A stretch of DNA of 64,000 nucleotides from NCBI GenBank assembly GCA_963835215.1, contig CAWIES010000004.1, positions 372,001-436,000 on the forward strand, written 5' to 3'. Of this stretch, positions 1-9,032 are shown piece by piece (the first letter of the stretch is position 1; every line of letters begins with the position of its first letter). A model generated the notes under the pieces. That model made no database searches and had not been told where the DNA came from. It saw nothing but the letters and a program-made list of their open reading frames with translations. The translations under genes were made by a program, and so were the position numbers. The stretch is from Roseiarcus sp963835215. GTDB lineage: Bacteria; Pseudomonadota; Alphaproteobacteria; Rhizobiales; Beijerinckiaceae.

Positions 1-2
1 GC

Positions 3-902
3 ATGTCTTCGGACATTCCAGAGGCCTATCGCAAGCTGCAGTCCGACTTCAACGCCGCGATCAATCAGCTCGAGACGGCGATGTCGACCGTCGCCCAGCG
101 CGGCGGCGCAATTCGCATTGGCTCGGGCGAGATCGCCTCGGCGACCGACGATCTGTCGCGCCGCACCGAGCAGCAGGCGGCGAGCCTCGAAGAGGCCGCC
201 GCAACGCTCGGCGAGGCGACGGCGATGGTGCGTCGCACCGCCGAAAGCACCGCGCACGCTCGCGGCGTGGCGGAGGGCGCCCAGCGCGACGCGGAGCAGA
301 GCGGCGCGGTCATTCGCCGCGCGGTCGCCGCGATGGGGGCGATCGAGAAGTCGTCCCAGCAGGTCGGCCAAATCATCGGCGTGATCGACGAGATCGCCTT
401 CCAGACCAATTTGCTGGCGCTCAACGCTGGCGTCGAGGCGGCCCGCGCCGGCGACGCCGGCCGGGGGTTCGCGGTGGTGGCCTCGGAAGTGCGCGCGCTG
501 GCGCAGCGCTCGGCGGAGGCGGCTAAGGAAATCAAGGCGCTCATCTCGACTTCGACCGAGCAGGTGAGCCAGGGCGTCGCGCTGGTCGCCGAAACCGGCG
601 GCTCGCTCGAACGGATTGTCGGCAAGGTGACCGAGATCAACGAGATCGTCTGCCAGATCGCCGAAGGCGCCAAGGAACAGGCGATGGCGATCGAAACGGT
701 CAACGGCGCGATCAGCGATATGGATCGGGCGACGCAGCAGAACGCCGCAATGGCTCAGCAATCGACCGCCGCCAGCCACGCGCTGTCGGAAGAGGCGCAA
801 AAGCTCGCGGCGTTGATCGAGGAATTCGAGATCGCGGCCATCGCAGTTGGGTCGCCGCCGCGCCGCGTCGTCACGGCGCCCTCGCAGCGCAGGGCGGGGT
901 AG
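3..902 (+). CDS. Methyl-accepting chemotaxis protein, C-terminal part (5' end outside window)
   Basis: Cytoplasmic signalling domain of a chemoreceptor, which controls CheA kinase through CheW. The open frame reaches the left edge, so sensor, membrane and HAMP parts probably lie upstream; the ATG at 3 is unlikely to be the true start. Visible are long heptad-rich helices with the conserved hairpin tip IDEIAFQTNLLALNAGVEAA near residues 130-150, followed by GRGFAVVASEVRALAQRSAE. No C-terminal CheR/CheB tethering pentapeptide is seen; the tail ends in a basic stretch. The ligand cannot be inferred. Confidence 0.9.
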   Translation: MSSDIPEAYRKLQSDFNAAINQLETAMSTVAQRGGAIRIGSGEIASATDDLSRRTEQQAASLEEAAATLGEATAMVRRTAESTAHARGVAEGAQRDAEQSGAVIRRAVAAMGAIEKSSQQVGQIIGVIDEIAFQTNLLALNAGVEAARAGDAGRGFAVVASEVRALAQRSAEAAKEIKALISTSTEQVSQGVALVAETGGSLERIVGKVTEINEIVCQIAEGAKEQAMAIETVNGAISDMDRATQQNAAMAQQSTAASHALSEEAQKLAALIEEFEIAAIAVGSPPRRVVTAPSQRRAG

Positions 903-921
903 GGCGAACGCGTCCCGCGTT

Positions 922-1689
922 TCACCCTTCGATTGGCGCCAGACAGACGAGCTTAGCCTCCGGGTGCGAGGCGACGATCAGCGTCGTCTGGTGGAACCGG
1001 CGGGCGGGCGAGCGAAAGCGCCGCTCGCCACCCTCACGGCCAAGCACCCCCTGTTCGCGCCACAGGCGCGCAAAGACTGGCGAAGCTTCGGTCAGTTCGT
1101 CGACCAAGGCGGCGAGCGCGGGATCGCGCAGGCGGCGGCTGAAGTCGGCGCGAAACTCGGCGACGACGCGGCGCGCGCGATCGCTCCAGTCGACGATCAG
1201 CTTGGGCGCTAGCGGCGAGCGGAAGATGAAGCGCAGCAGATTGCGGTCATGCTTGCCGTCGAGCCAGCCGACGAACAGCGCCGCCGCGGCTTTGTTCCAG
1301 GCGCGCGCCGTCCACTGGCCGTCGAGCAGATAGGCGGGGATCGTCATCGCGCCGGGCAGGGCGAGGATTTCGGCCGCCAGCGCGTCTTCGGCGAGCGCGG
1401 GGGCGGAGGGATCGCGCTTGTCCGCCAGTTCGAAGAGATAGGCGCGCTCGGCCGGCGCGAGCTTTAGCGCCTCGGCGAGGCGCGCCAGCAGGCGCGGCGA
1501 AGCGGAAACCTCGCGGCCCTGTTCGAGCCAGGCGATCCAGGTCAGGCTGGCGCCGCAAGCCTCCGCGACCTCTTCGCGGCGAAGACCCGGCGTGCGGCGC
1601 CGACCGCTCGCGCCGGGTGGCGGCGCAAGGCGTTCGCGATGGGCGCGCAGGAAAGCGCCGAGGGCGCGGCGGGCGGCGGGCGTAGGCAT
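922..1689 (-). CDS. XRE-family transcriptional regulator with MmyB-like ligand domain
   Basis: Predicted DNA-binding regulator of about 255 aa. The N-terminal helix-turn-helix (residues about 5-70) has the family pattern LGAFLRAHRERL followed by RTPGLRREEVAEACG and WLEQGREVSASPRLLARLA. The rest matches the MmyB-like domain that follows such HTHs (PAYLLDGQWTARAWNKAAAALF, then LLRFIFRS). I start at ATG 1689, which gives the usual MPTPAARRALG N-terminus; an ATG at 1746 would add 19 atypical residues. It is divergent from the methyltransferase at 1788, with about 100 bp between them, so it may control that gene or itself. Target unknown. Confidence 0.82.
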   Translation of the reverse strand: MPTPAARRALGAFLRAHRERLAPPPGASGRRRTPGLRREEVAEACGASLTWIAWLEQGREVSASPRLLARLAEALKLAPAERAYLFELADKRDPSAPALAEDALAAEILALPGAMTIPAYLLDGQWTARAWNKAAAALFVGWLDGKHDRNLLRFIFRSPLAPKLIVDWSDRARRVVAEFRADFSRRLRDPALAALVDELTEASPVFARLWREQGVLGREGGERRFRSPARRFHQTTLIVASHPEAKLVCLAPIEG

Positions 1690-1787
1690 GGCGTCTCTTA
1701 TACCAGGATATTGTTCACTCTTGTAATAGGGTAAGGGCTTCGCCATCCTGAGTTGCGTTCGCTCACTATCAATGGAGCCAGCCTTCG

Positions 1788-2582
1788 ATGTCGCCGCGAT
1801 CCCAGGAAAAGTCCGCGCAAGAGCGGCCGGTCCATGAGGCGCTGGTCGCCGATCAGTTCGATCCGCGCGCCGAGGCCTACCTCAAGAGCGCGGTCCACTC
1901 GCGCGGCGCCGACCTCGAAGACTTCGCCCGCCTGATCGGCAAGCGCCCGAGCGCGCGGGCGCTCGATCTGGGCTGCGGGGGCGGCCATGTCGCCTTTCTG
2001 CTGGCCGGGCAGGTCGGCGAAGTCGCCGCGGTCGATCTCTCCGCGACGATGACGGCGACCGTTTCAGCCGAAGCGAAGCGGCGCGGTCTCGCCAACCTCG
2101 ACGTGCGCCAGGCCCCGGTCGAGGCGCTGCCGTGGGGCGACGCCACGTTCGACATCGTGGCGAGCCGCTACAGCGCCCATCATTGGCGCGAAGTTCCCTT
2201 GGGCCTCGCGGAGGCGCGGCGCGTGCTGAAGCCCGGCGGCCTTGCCGTATTCATGGACGTCTTCGCGCCCGCCGACCCGCTGCTCGACACCTGGCTGCAG
2301 GGCTTGGAGTTGCTGCGCGATCCCTCGCATCTGCGCGATTATTCGCTGGCCGAGTGGAGCGCGATGCTGGTCGCCGCCGGCTTCAAGTCGCCCGAGGCGT
2401 CGACCTATCGCCTGCACCTCGATTTTGCCCAATGGATCGCGCGGATGGACACGCCGGCGCCATTGGTCACGGCGATCCGCGCTTTGCAGGGGAAGGCCGC
2501 CAGCGATGTTGGGCGCCATTTCGCCATCGAGGCCGACGGCAGCTTCACCGTCGACACGATGCTGATGAGCGCGGCAGGCTGA
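1788..2582 (+). CDS. Class I SAM-dependent methyltransferase (Methyltransf_11 type)
   Basis: 264-aa methyltransferase of unknown substrate. Motif I is clear (ALDLGCGGGHVAFLLAG, about residues 54-70), then an acidic residue closing strand 2 (AAVDLS), motif II-like GDATFDIVASRYSAHHW, and the post-motif VLKPGGLAVFMDVFAP. This resembles the UbiE/COQ5-like and Methyltransf_11 group, but small-molecule and quinone methylases cannot be separated on these motifs. Divergent from the XRE regulator, so possibly under its control. Confidence 0.8.
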   Translation: MSPRSQEKSAQERPVHEALVADQFDPRAEAYLKSAVHSRGADLEDFARLIGKRPSARALDLGCGGGHVAFLLAGQVGEVAAVDLSATMTATVSAEAKRRGLANLDVRQAPVEALPWGDATFDIVASRYSAHHWREVPLGLAEARRVLKPGGLAVFMDVFAPADPLLDTWLQGLELLRDPSHLRDYSLAEWSAMLVAAGFKSPEASTYRLHLDFAQWIARMDTPAPLVTAIRALQGKAASDVGRHFAIEADGSFTVDTMLMSAAG

Positions 2583-2592
2583 GCCGGCAGTC

Positions 2593-3963
2593 TTAGGCGG
2601 CGTCGGCGGCGACGCGGTTGCGCCCTTCGGCCTTCGCGCGATAGAGGGCGCGGTCGGCGCGGCGATAGAGCGCGCTGGCGTCGTCGTCGAGCGCCCGCTC
2701 GGCGACGCCGATCGACACGGTGACCGGAATCGCCTGCGCCGTGGAGTCGATCACGAACGGCTCTTCCTTGATCGCCAGACGGGCCCGCTCGGCGATGCGC
2801 GTGGCGGCGGCGACGTCGACGCCAGGCATGACGATGACGAATTCCTCGCCCCCGAGCCGGCACAGAAGATCGCCGCCGCGGATGATGCCGCGCAGGCGAT
2901 CGGCGAAGGTCTTGAGAACCTCGTCGCCGCAATGGTGGCCGTAGCTGTCGTTGACCTGCTTGAAATGGTCGATGTCGAGAATCATCAAGGTGAGCGGCGT
3001 GCGACGCACCCGCGCATTGTCGAGCATCGTCGTGAGATGATTCTCCAGGAAACGGCGATTGTTGAGGCCGGTTAGCGGATCGAACAGCGCAAGCTCGATC
3101 GACTGCTGCACTTTCTCGCGCAACGAATCGGCGTAGCGTTTCTGCCGCAACTGCGTGCGCACGCGCGCCAGCAGCTCGTTGCGATCGACCGGGCGGGTCA
3201 GATAGTCGTTGACCCCGAGTTCCAGGCCGCGCAGCACACGCGGACGGTCTTCGAGATCGGCGATGGCGAGGATCGGCAGGTTGCGGGTGCGCTCGAGCGA
3301 GCGGATCTGGCTGCAGAGGCGCAGTCCGTCGTAGCCGGCGAGGCCGAGGCTGATCACGATCAGATCGATGTTGTCTTCAGCCGCCTTGAACAGCGCCTCG
3401 TGTGCGTCAAGCTCGATGTGGACGGTGTGATGGGACGAGAGCGCCTGCGCCAGACGTTCGGCGGAGCTCGCGCGGTCGTCGACGATCAGAATGCGCCCGC
3501 GCCGCCCGTCGTCGGCGCTCGGCGAGGCGAACGGCGGGATCATGCCCAGCGCGACGGTGGTGTTGGCGCGATTGCGCAGCTCATCGACCACCACTTTGAG
3601 ACGGGTAAGCGAACGAACGCGCGCGGTCAGCGCCATCTCGTCGATCGGCTTGGTGAGAAAGTCGTCGGCGCCGGCTTCGAGACCGCGCACCCGGTCAGCG
3701 GGCTGATCGAGCGAGGTGACGAGCACGATCGGCAGATGGGCGGTGGCGATCTGCCCCTTCAGCCGGCGGCAGACCTCGAAGCCGTCCATGCCCGGCATCA
3801 TCACGTCGAGCAGCACGATGTCGCATTTGCCGCTCTCGCAGAGAGCAATCGCCTCGGCGCCGCTGGTTGCGGTCAGCACTTCGAAATACTCGGCCGTCAG
3901 GCGCGCCTCAAGCAGCTTCAGATTGGGCAAGATGTCGTCGACGACGAGAACGCGGGCGGTCAT
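2593..3963 (-). CDS. pleD: PleD-like response regulator / diguanylate cyclase (REC-REC-GGDEF)
   Basis: Makes cyclic di-GMP from two GTP when phosphorylated and dimeric; PleD controls the motile-to-sessile switch in alphaproteobacteria. 456 aa. REC1 (about 3-120) has the acidic pocket DD and phosphoacceptor D53 in VLLDVMMPGMDGFEV, with TKP near 105. REC2 (about 153-270) has Ser where the phosphoacceptor Asp should be (LIVISLGLAGYDG), as expected of the adaptor domain of PleD. The GGDEF domain carries LTGLNNRRFL and active-site GGEEF. An RxxD product-inhibition site (RGGD) lies five residues upstream of GGEEF. It follows divK by 4 bp, the order known from Caulobacter and Rhizobiales. Confidence 0.95.
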   Translation of the reverse strand: MTARVLVVDDILPNLKLLEARLTAEYFEVLTATSGAEAIALCESGKCDIVLLDVMMPGMDGFEVCRRLKGQIATAHLPIVLVTSLDQPADRVRGLEAGADDFLTKPIDEMALTARVRSLTRLKVVVDELRNRANTTVALGMIPPFASPSADDGRRGRILIVDDRASSAERLAQALSSHHTVHIELDAHEALFKAAEDNIDLIVISLGLAGYDGLRLCSQIRSLERTRNLPILAIADLEDRPRVLRGLELGVNDYLTRPVDRNELLARVRTQLRQKRYADSLREKVQQSIELALFDPLTGLNNRRFLENHLTTMLDNARVRRTPLTLMILDIDHFKQVNDSYGHHCGDEVLKTFADRLRGIIRGGDLLCRLGGEEFVIVMPGVDVAAATRIAERARLAIKEEPFVIDSTAQAIPVTVSIGVAERALDDDASALYRRADRALYRAKAEGRNRVAADAA

Positions 3964-3967
3964 CGGC

Positions 3968-4339
3968 TCACTTGGCTCCGAGGAATTGGTCGATCGTGTC
4001 GAAGAACTTGGCGACCGAGATCGGCTTCGACAGATAGGCTTCGCATCCGCCTTGGCGGATCTTCTCCTCGTCGCCCTTCATCGCGAAGGCGGTGACCGCG
4101 ATCACCGGAATCGAGCGCAGCTCTTCGTCGTCCTTCAGCCATTGCGTGACTTCGAGGCCGGAGACTTCGGGAAGCTGGATGTCCATCAGGATCAGGTCGG
4201 GGCGGTGGCGGCGGGCGAGTTCGACCGCCTCGACGCCGCTGCGCGTTTGCACGATCTTGCAGCCCCGCGTTTCGACGAGGTCGTTGAAGAGCTTCATGTT
4301 GAGCTCGTTGTCCTCTACGATCAGCACAGTCTTGACCAT
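3968..4339 (-). CDS. divK: Single-domain response regulator DivK
   Basis: Stand-alone receiver of 123 aa that acts with the DivJ/PleC kinases on DivL-CckA-CtrA cell-cycle signalling. Phosphoacceptor D53 sits in DLILMDIQLPEVSGLEVT, the same position as in Caulobacter DivK. The acidic pair is VEDNE, the switch Thr is in IAVTAFAMKGDEEK, and the Lys is in AYLSKPISV. I start at ATG 4339, giving the canonical MVKTVLIVEDNE; the frame is open to 4381 but the extra 14 residues are not family-like. Co-oriented with pleD 4 bp downstream and divergent from the DUF3572 gene. Confidence 0.93.
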   Translation of the reverse strand: MVKTVLIVEDNELNMKLFNDLVETRGCKIVQTRSGVEAVELARRHRPDLILMDIQLPEVSGLEVTQWLKDDEELRSIPVIAVTAFAMKGDEEKIRQGGCEAYLSKPISVAKFFDTIDQFLGAK

Positions 4340-4437
4340 GACGAGTGTCCGCGAGCGGCAAAGCGGCGGCTCGAATTTCACATTGGGGCTCGGCGAGTAT
4401 ATTAGGCGGCAGACCTTGACGAAAGGAAAACCGGATC

Positions 4438-4743
4438 GTGCGCCAGAGGGTTAACGGCGAGCTTTCCACAGCCAAGGCGCGCGGCGAAGCGCTGGCGATC
4501 GAGGCGCTCGGCTTCCTTGCCGACGATCCCGAGCGCCTCTCGCGTTTCCTGGCCCTGTCGGGCCTCGGGCCGGGCAATTTGCGTCAGGCGGCGGCCGAAC
4601 CGACCTTTCTGCTCGCCGTGCTCGACCATCTGGCCGCCGACGAGCGGCTGCTGGTCGCCTTCGCCGGGGCGCAGAGAATCGACCCCGCCGCGATTGTCGC
4701 CGCCCGCGACGCGCTCGCCGGTCGGCCGGCGGAATTCTCGTAA
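4438..4743 (+). CDS. DUF3572 family protein
   Basis: Small (101 aa) helical, acidic protein without membrane segment or signal peptide. It matches the DUF3572 pattern of alphaproteobacteria: EALAIEALGFLADDPERLSR near residues 17-36, then FLALSGLGPGNLR and LLAVLDHLAADERLL. Its function is unknown. Its stop TAA is followed directly by the GTG start of dinB, so the two are translationally adjacent. It is divergent from divK, a neighbourhood often kept in Rhizobiales. The start is a GTG. Confidence 0.8.
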   Translation: MRQRVNGELSTAKARGEALAIEALGFLADDPERLSRFLALSGLGPGNLRQAAAEPTFLLAVLDHLAADERLLVAFAGAQRIDPAAIVAARDALAGRPAEFS

Positions 4744-6047
4744 GTGAAGCCCTCTCAGGCAAGCGGCGCGCCGGCGCGCTTCTGCCGCGACTGCCTCGAG
4801 GCATGCGATGAGGCGGGGACACGTTGCGCGCGCTGCGGCTCGCCGCGCCTGATCGCCGACGCCGGCCCAGAACTGACGATCGCCCATGTCGATTGCGACG
4901 CGTTCTATGCGGCGGTCGAAAAGCGCGACCGGCCCGAACTTGCCGATCAGCCGCTGATCGTTGGCGGCGGGGGACGGCGCGGCGTCGTCTCGACCTGCTG
5001 CTATCTCGCGCGCACTTATGGCGTGCGCTCGGCGATGCCGACCGGTCAGGCGCTGAAGCTGTGCCCGGCGGCGATCGTCCTGCCGCCCGACATGGCCAAA
5101 TATGCCCGCGTCAGCCGCGCGATCCGCGAACGCATGGGTCGCCTGACGCCCTTGGTCGAGCCGCTGTCGATCGACGAGGCCTTCCTCGATCTGACCGGCT
5201 GCGAAGGCGCCAACGGCGCGCGGCGCGGCGCTGACGCTCGCGCGCTTTGCCCGCGAGGTCGAACGCGAGCTTGGCGTCACCGTCTCGATCGGCCTCAGTT
5301 ACTGCAAGTTTCTCGCGAAGCTTGCCTCCGATCTCGACAAGCCGCGCGGCTTCTCGATCATCACACGCGCGGGCGCGCGCGCGCAGCTGGCGCCGATGAG
5401 CGTCGGGCGATTGTGGGGCGTCGGCAAGGTCGCCGAGGCGCGGCTCGTGACGGCTCGGCATGCGCACCATTGGCGATCTGCAAAAGCTCGACGAGCAGGG
5501 CGCCGTGGCGAAGCTCGGCGAGGAGGGCCGCCGCCTTTGGCGCCTGGCGAATGGCGTCGACAATCGGCGCGTGTCGCCCGAGCGCGAGACCAAAAGCATT
5601 TCGAGCGAGACGACATTCGAGACCGACGTCGCCGATCTTGCCGAACTGACGCGCGTGGTGCTCGTCCAGTGCGAGCGGGTGGCGGCGCGGCTTGGCAAGG
5701 CGGGGCTCTCGGCGCGGGCGCTGACGCTCAAGCTGCGCACGCCCGACTTTCGCCTGCACACGCGCTCGCGCTCAGGCTTCGATGCGACGCAGATGGCGCT
5801 GCGCCTTTTCGCCACCGCGCGCGCCTTGTTGGAGGCGGAGCCAGCGGGGCAGGCCTATCGCCTGATTGGCGTTGGAGCGGGCGATCTTGCGCCGGCGGGC
5901 GAAGCGGACGCCGCCAATCTCATCGAGGGCGACCGCAGTCGCGAGAAGGCGCGCGAAGCGGCGATCACAACTTTACGCGATCGCTTCGGCGCGGCCGCCG
6001 TCCAGCGCGGCCTCGCGTATCGGCCGGGCGGCACGCGAGCGCGGTAG
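4744..6047 (+). CDS. dinB: DNA polymerase IV (Y family), two frameshifts as sequenced
   Basis: Translesion DNA polymerase, about 433 aa after repair. The first part (4744-5220) has an N-terminal Cys-rich segment (CRDCLEACDEAGTRCARCGS), then the catalytic start IAHVDCDAFYAAVEKRD with the first metal Asp, and LSIDEAFLDLTG with the second acidic site (SIDEA). The frame moves by +1 near 5221 (removal restores LARFAREVERELGVTVSIGL, CKFLAKLASDLDKP) and again near 5453 (restores MRTIGDLQKL and the little-finger domain to 6047). The short zinc-ribbon-like N-terminal extension is known in alphaproteobacterial DinB proteins. GTG start touches the DUF3572 stop. Confidence 0.88.
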
Positions 6048-6054
6048 GGCTGCG

Positions 6055-6886
6055 TTACTTCGCGCAAACCGGCGTCGGCATCAGGTCTAGCCGCTTGAGC
6101 TTGGCGGAGAGCGCGAACGTGCCGTAGTCGAGCTTCAGCGTGCCCGAGACGCCGTTTTCGTAGAGATCGAAGCTGAGAATGTATTCGGGCGGCGCCTCGC
6201 GGTCGTTCTCGTCGAAATAGGAGACGGTGACCGGCCAGCGGCGGATATTGCCGAGCGTGCTGGCGAAGTCGGCGTCGGGGGTCGGCGTCGTCGCCTCCTT
6301 GCCGATGACGGTCAAGGTCTGGAACACCTTCTTGCCGGTGTCGGAGCCGTCATAGACGCGCGCCTCCATCGGCCCGCCGCCCTCTTTGGCGCGCGCGATG
6401 ATGCGCTCGATGTGTTCGGTCGGAAACAGGATGTCCTTGCCGATGTCCATCGTCGAGGCCGCCGGCTTGCTCAGCGCAACCGTGGTGTCGCCGCTGTCGG
6501 CGCGGCTCGCCGAGCCGGCGATCGGCGCCGCGTCGCCACCCTCCAGCGTCGAGTTCGATCTGGAAGCGCATCCGCTTGGCCTCGCCATCCTCGAAGGTGA
6601 CGGCGTGAATGTCCGAAGAGACCGGATCGCCTTCGCTACGCTGCAACTGCGTGAACTGGCGGAAGTTCGAATCGTAGCCCTCGCAGCGCGAGCCCGAGAA
6701 TTCATAGGCAATCAGGCCGCTCGCCGAGACCGGCGCCTGCGAGCCCCCGTGCGGCGCGCCATAGTCGTCGATCATCGTGATCTCGTAGGCGGCCCGGTGC
6801 GGCGCGAGCGGCATCACGACATCGGCGCGCGCGGCGACCACGCTCGCCGCTAGAGCTGCCGCCGAGACGAGGATGCGACCCATCAT
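6055..6886 (-). CDS. eipB: EipB-like cell-envelope protein (DUF1849), one frameshift
   Basis: Periplasmic protein of about 276 aa; Brucella EipB of this family is needed for envelope integrity. Signal peptide at residues 1-21 (MMGRILVSAAALAASVVAARA). Family motifs: ASGLIAYEFSGSRCEGYDSN near 55-75, then after the break FPTEHIERIIARAKEGG, YDGSDTGKKVFQT, RWPVTVSYFDEND and YENGVSGTLKLDYG. One extra base near 6547 breaks the frame between FQIELD and LEGGDAAPIAG; deleting it joins two well-conserved halves, so I treat it as one gene. It lies downstream of scpB in the same direction. Confidence 0.85.
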
Positions 6887-6976
6887 GAGAGACTCTCCGG
6901 CCGGCCCGAGATCATTTCATGAGCGCCGACGTCTCGTTGTCACCAAGCTTTCCGGCGGATTCGTGGCCAAGACAGC

Positions 6977-7679
6977 TCACGGCTCGTCGGCTTCGCCGAT
7001 CGGTCCCCAGACCTGTTCGAGCGCACGTCGGCGCTTCGAGCGGCTCTTCGTCGGGGCGCAGGCTCGCGTCATCGTCCGGCTGGGGCACGCCGAAGCCCGG
7101 CGGCAGTTTGCCGTCGAACAGGCCCGCGCCTTGCAATTCGTCGAGGCCGGGCAGGTCGCCGATCGCATCGAGGCCGAAATGGACTGAGGAATTCCAGGCT
7201 CGTGCCATAGGTGATCGGCCGGCCCGGCGATTTGCGGCGCCCGCGCATGCGCACCCAGCCCGCCTCCATCAGCACGTCGAGCGCGCCTTTGGAGACGGCG
7301 ACGCCGCGGATTTCCTCGATGTCGGCGCGCGTCACCGGCTGGTGATAGGCGATGATCGCCAGCGTCTCGATCGCCGCGCGCGACAGTTTGCGCTTGTCCT
7401 GCGTCTTCGCGCGCCAGCAGCCAGGCAAGATCGGGCGCGGTGCGAAACGTCCAGCGCCCCGCGACGCGCACCAGGTTGACGCCGCGCTCGCTATAGACGC
7501 GCTGCAATTCGGCCATCACCGCGGCGACGTCGGCGCCTTCCGGCAGGCGTGCGGCGATCGTCGCCTCATCGAGCGGCTCGGCGGCGGCGAACACCAGCGC
7601 CTCGGCGATGCGCAGGTCCTCCGGGGCGAAACGCGGCGGCGCGTCGGTCGTCAAACAATTTGGCGACATTTCCCATCAT
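6977..7679 (-). CDS. scpB: Segregation and condensation protein B, four frameshifts
   Basis: Kleisin-associated winged-helix subunit of the Smc-ScpAB condensin. The repaired protein is about 232 aa and starts MMGNVAKLFDDRR at ATG 7679, which overlaps the scpA stop (ATGA). Conserved blocks occur in three frames: LRIAEALVFAAAEPLDEATI, AAIETLAIIAYHQPVTRADI with EIRGV, GRPITYGTSLEFL, and FGLDAIGDLPGL. Single extra bases near 7628, 7408, 7185 and 7025 account for all breaks; with them removed the protein ends EQVWGPIGEADEP at 6977. Four independent breaks in one essential gene point to sequence error rather than decay. Confidence 0.85.
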
Positions 7680-8496
7680 TGGCGTCTCAGCTCGATTGCG
7701 CTTGCGGCGTCGGCGAGCCGGGCGCGCGCCACAGATCGGCGCGAAGGCCGCGTCTTGCCGGAGTTCGATCTTTCCTTCGCGCACCAGTTCGAGCGAGGCG
7801 GAAAAGGACGATGCGCGCGCCGTGCGGCGCAACTTCGGATCGACGCAATAGTCGATCAGCCAGAATCGAGATCGGTCCAGTCCGACGTCCCGCCGAGCAG
7901 CCGCGTCAGCGCTTCGCGCGCCTCCGCCAGCGACCAGACCGCGCGCGGCTGCATGCGCACCCGGGCGCGCGCGTGCTTCTGGCTCTGGCGCGCGTAGGCC
8001 GACAGGAGATCATAGAGCGTCGCCTCGAACACCGGCGTGCTGGCGACTTGCGACCGCCTCGGGCTCGCCGCGGGCAAAAATGTCACGCCCGAGGCGCGGC
8101 CGGTTGATCAGCGCAGCGCCGGCGCGCCGGATCTGCCTCCAGCCGGCGCAGGCGCTGCGCGAGCGCGTCGGCAAGCTCCGCCGCGTCCCCGCTCTTCCGG
8201 CCTTCGGCGGCGCGGGCAGCAGCAGGCGCGATTTCAGATAGGCGAGCCAGGCGGCCATCACCAGATAATCGGCGGCGAGCTTCCAGCCGCAGCTTACGGG
8301 CCGCCTCGACGAAGGCGAGATATTGCTCGGCGAGCGCAAGGACGGAAATGCGCGCCAGATCGACCTTCTGGCGGCGCGCGAGCTCAAGCAGCAGGTCGAG
8401 CGGCCCCTCGAACCCGTCGAGATCGACGGTGAAGGCAGGCTCGCCCTCGGCGCGCTCGACTTGGAAATCGTCTGCAAATGCGCCGACGCCGGCCAC
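7676..8496 (-). CDS. scpA: Segregation and condensation protein A, about seven frameshifts
   Basis: Kleisin subunit bridging the Smc ATPase heads; about 270 aa. The N-terminus has the family block FTVDLDGFEGPLDLLLELAR (residues about 21-40) and VDLARISVLALAEQYLAF. Later blocks lie in other frames: LAADYLVMAAWLAYLKSRLL, AAELADALAQRLRRLEA, STPVFEATLYDLLSAYARQ, and the C-terminal winged helix ARASSFSASLELVREGKIEL. Extra bases are inferred near 8280, 8198, 8191, 8133, 8045 and 7733. One further break near 7867 needs either a lost base or two extra ones. Upstream (8497-9032) is a hairpin-rich region and an AT-rich palindrome. Confidence 0.82.
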
Positions 8497-8591
8497 GAAT
8501 CACCTCAACACGGCAGCAAGCGACATTGGCCCGCGCCGGAGGGGATCGCAAGGTTGAGGCGCCACTGCGTCCACAGGGCGCGTCCTCCCCA

Positions 8592-8644
8592 GTTAAGCTT
8601 AAGAGGCCGAGTTTAACCAAGGTTATTTAGGTAAATAATTGGTT
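8592..8644. promoter_or_regulatory. AT-rich palindromic patch upstream of scpA
   Basis: TTAAGCTTAA (about 8593-8602) is a 10-bp perfect palindrome. AACCAA-gg-TTATTTA and TAAATAA-TTGGTT (8615-8644) form a near-perfect inverted repeat with a 2-nt loop and a 2-nt bulge. Such AT-rich sequence stands out in this GC-rich genome and lies 95-150 bp upstream of the scpA start, so a protein-binding site or promoter element is plausible. Not matched to a known operator. Confidence 0.35.
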
Positions 8645-8778
8645 TATCAGGCGGAAAGCATCCGAACGATTGATTTTGGGGGGCGTCGGCGTACCGTCAT
8701 TGGCGCAGGGCATGGTCGCCCAAAAGAGATACCCCGCGGGGTGCTCGGGTCCGCCGCATCTCCCGGGTCCGTGGGGTC

Positions 8779-8833
8779 GGCCGGCTCGGAAGCAGCAAGG
8801 AGTGGCCTCCTCAATCGCTGCTTCCGGCCGGCC
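8779..8833. repeat. Hairpin with 17-bp arms
   Basis: Left arm GGCCGGCTCGGAAGCAGC (8779-8796) pairs with GCTGCTTCCGGCCGGCC (8817-8833), with a single bulged T. The 20-nt loop contains a small GGAG/CTCC stem. A T-rich stretch follows. It could be a terminator or a palindromic repeat unit. Confidence 0.6.
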
Positions 8834-8865
8834 TCCTTATTTTCCCAACAGCATCTTTCGTCGCC

Positions 8866-8954
8866 CGTCATTGCGAGCGGAGCGAAGCAATCCAGAAGGT
8901 GAAAGGGTGGCGCTCTCTAGCCCCTGGATCGCTTCGCTACGGCTCGCGATGACG
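8866..8954. repeat. Long inverted repeat, CGTCATTGCGAGCG...GCTCGCGATGACG type
   Basis: CGTCATTGCGAGCGGAGCGA with AGCAATCCAG (8866-8895) is matched inversely by CTGGATCGCT with TCGCTACGGCTCGCGATGAC (8924-8953). The arms are about 30 bp and the spacer 28 bp. Inverted repeats with these terminal sequences are widespread in intergenic regions of Rhizobiales and other proteobacteria, so I read this as a dispersed palindromic element. Confidence 0.75.
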
Positions 8955-8975
8955 GCCGCCCGCCCGCGGCCCAAA

Positions 8976-9023
8976 AGTGGCGCGGGCCTCCGCGCCCGCG
9001 CGGCCACGGAGGGCCGCGCCACT
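8976..9023. terminator. Strong hairpin just beyond the lexA stop
   Basis: AGTGGCGCGGGCCTCCG (from 8976) pairs with CGGAGGGCCGCGCCACT (to 9023) with one or two mismatches around a GC-rich loop. It lies 10 bp past the lexA stop (lexA runs leftwards), so it can serve as a lexA terminator. No T-run follows, so it may equally be a repeat unit. Confidence 0.45.
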
Positions 9024-9032
9024 CCCCGTCGT

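Larger units (their letters stand above)
8497..9032. other. Gene-free hairpin-rich interval between scpA and lexA
   Basis: No convincing gene is present in these 536 bases; short frames here lack family features. The interval holds an AT-rich palindromic patch (8592-8644) upstream of scpA and three consecutive inverted repeats (8779-8833, 8866-8954, 8976-9023) reaching to the lexA stop. It probably combines the scpA promoter, the lexA terminator and mobile palindromic repeats. Confidence 0.7.

Noticed and set aside
8560..8650. CtrA binding site upstream of scpA
   Set aside because: TTAA motifs are present but none are 7 bp apart.
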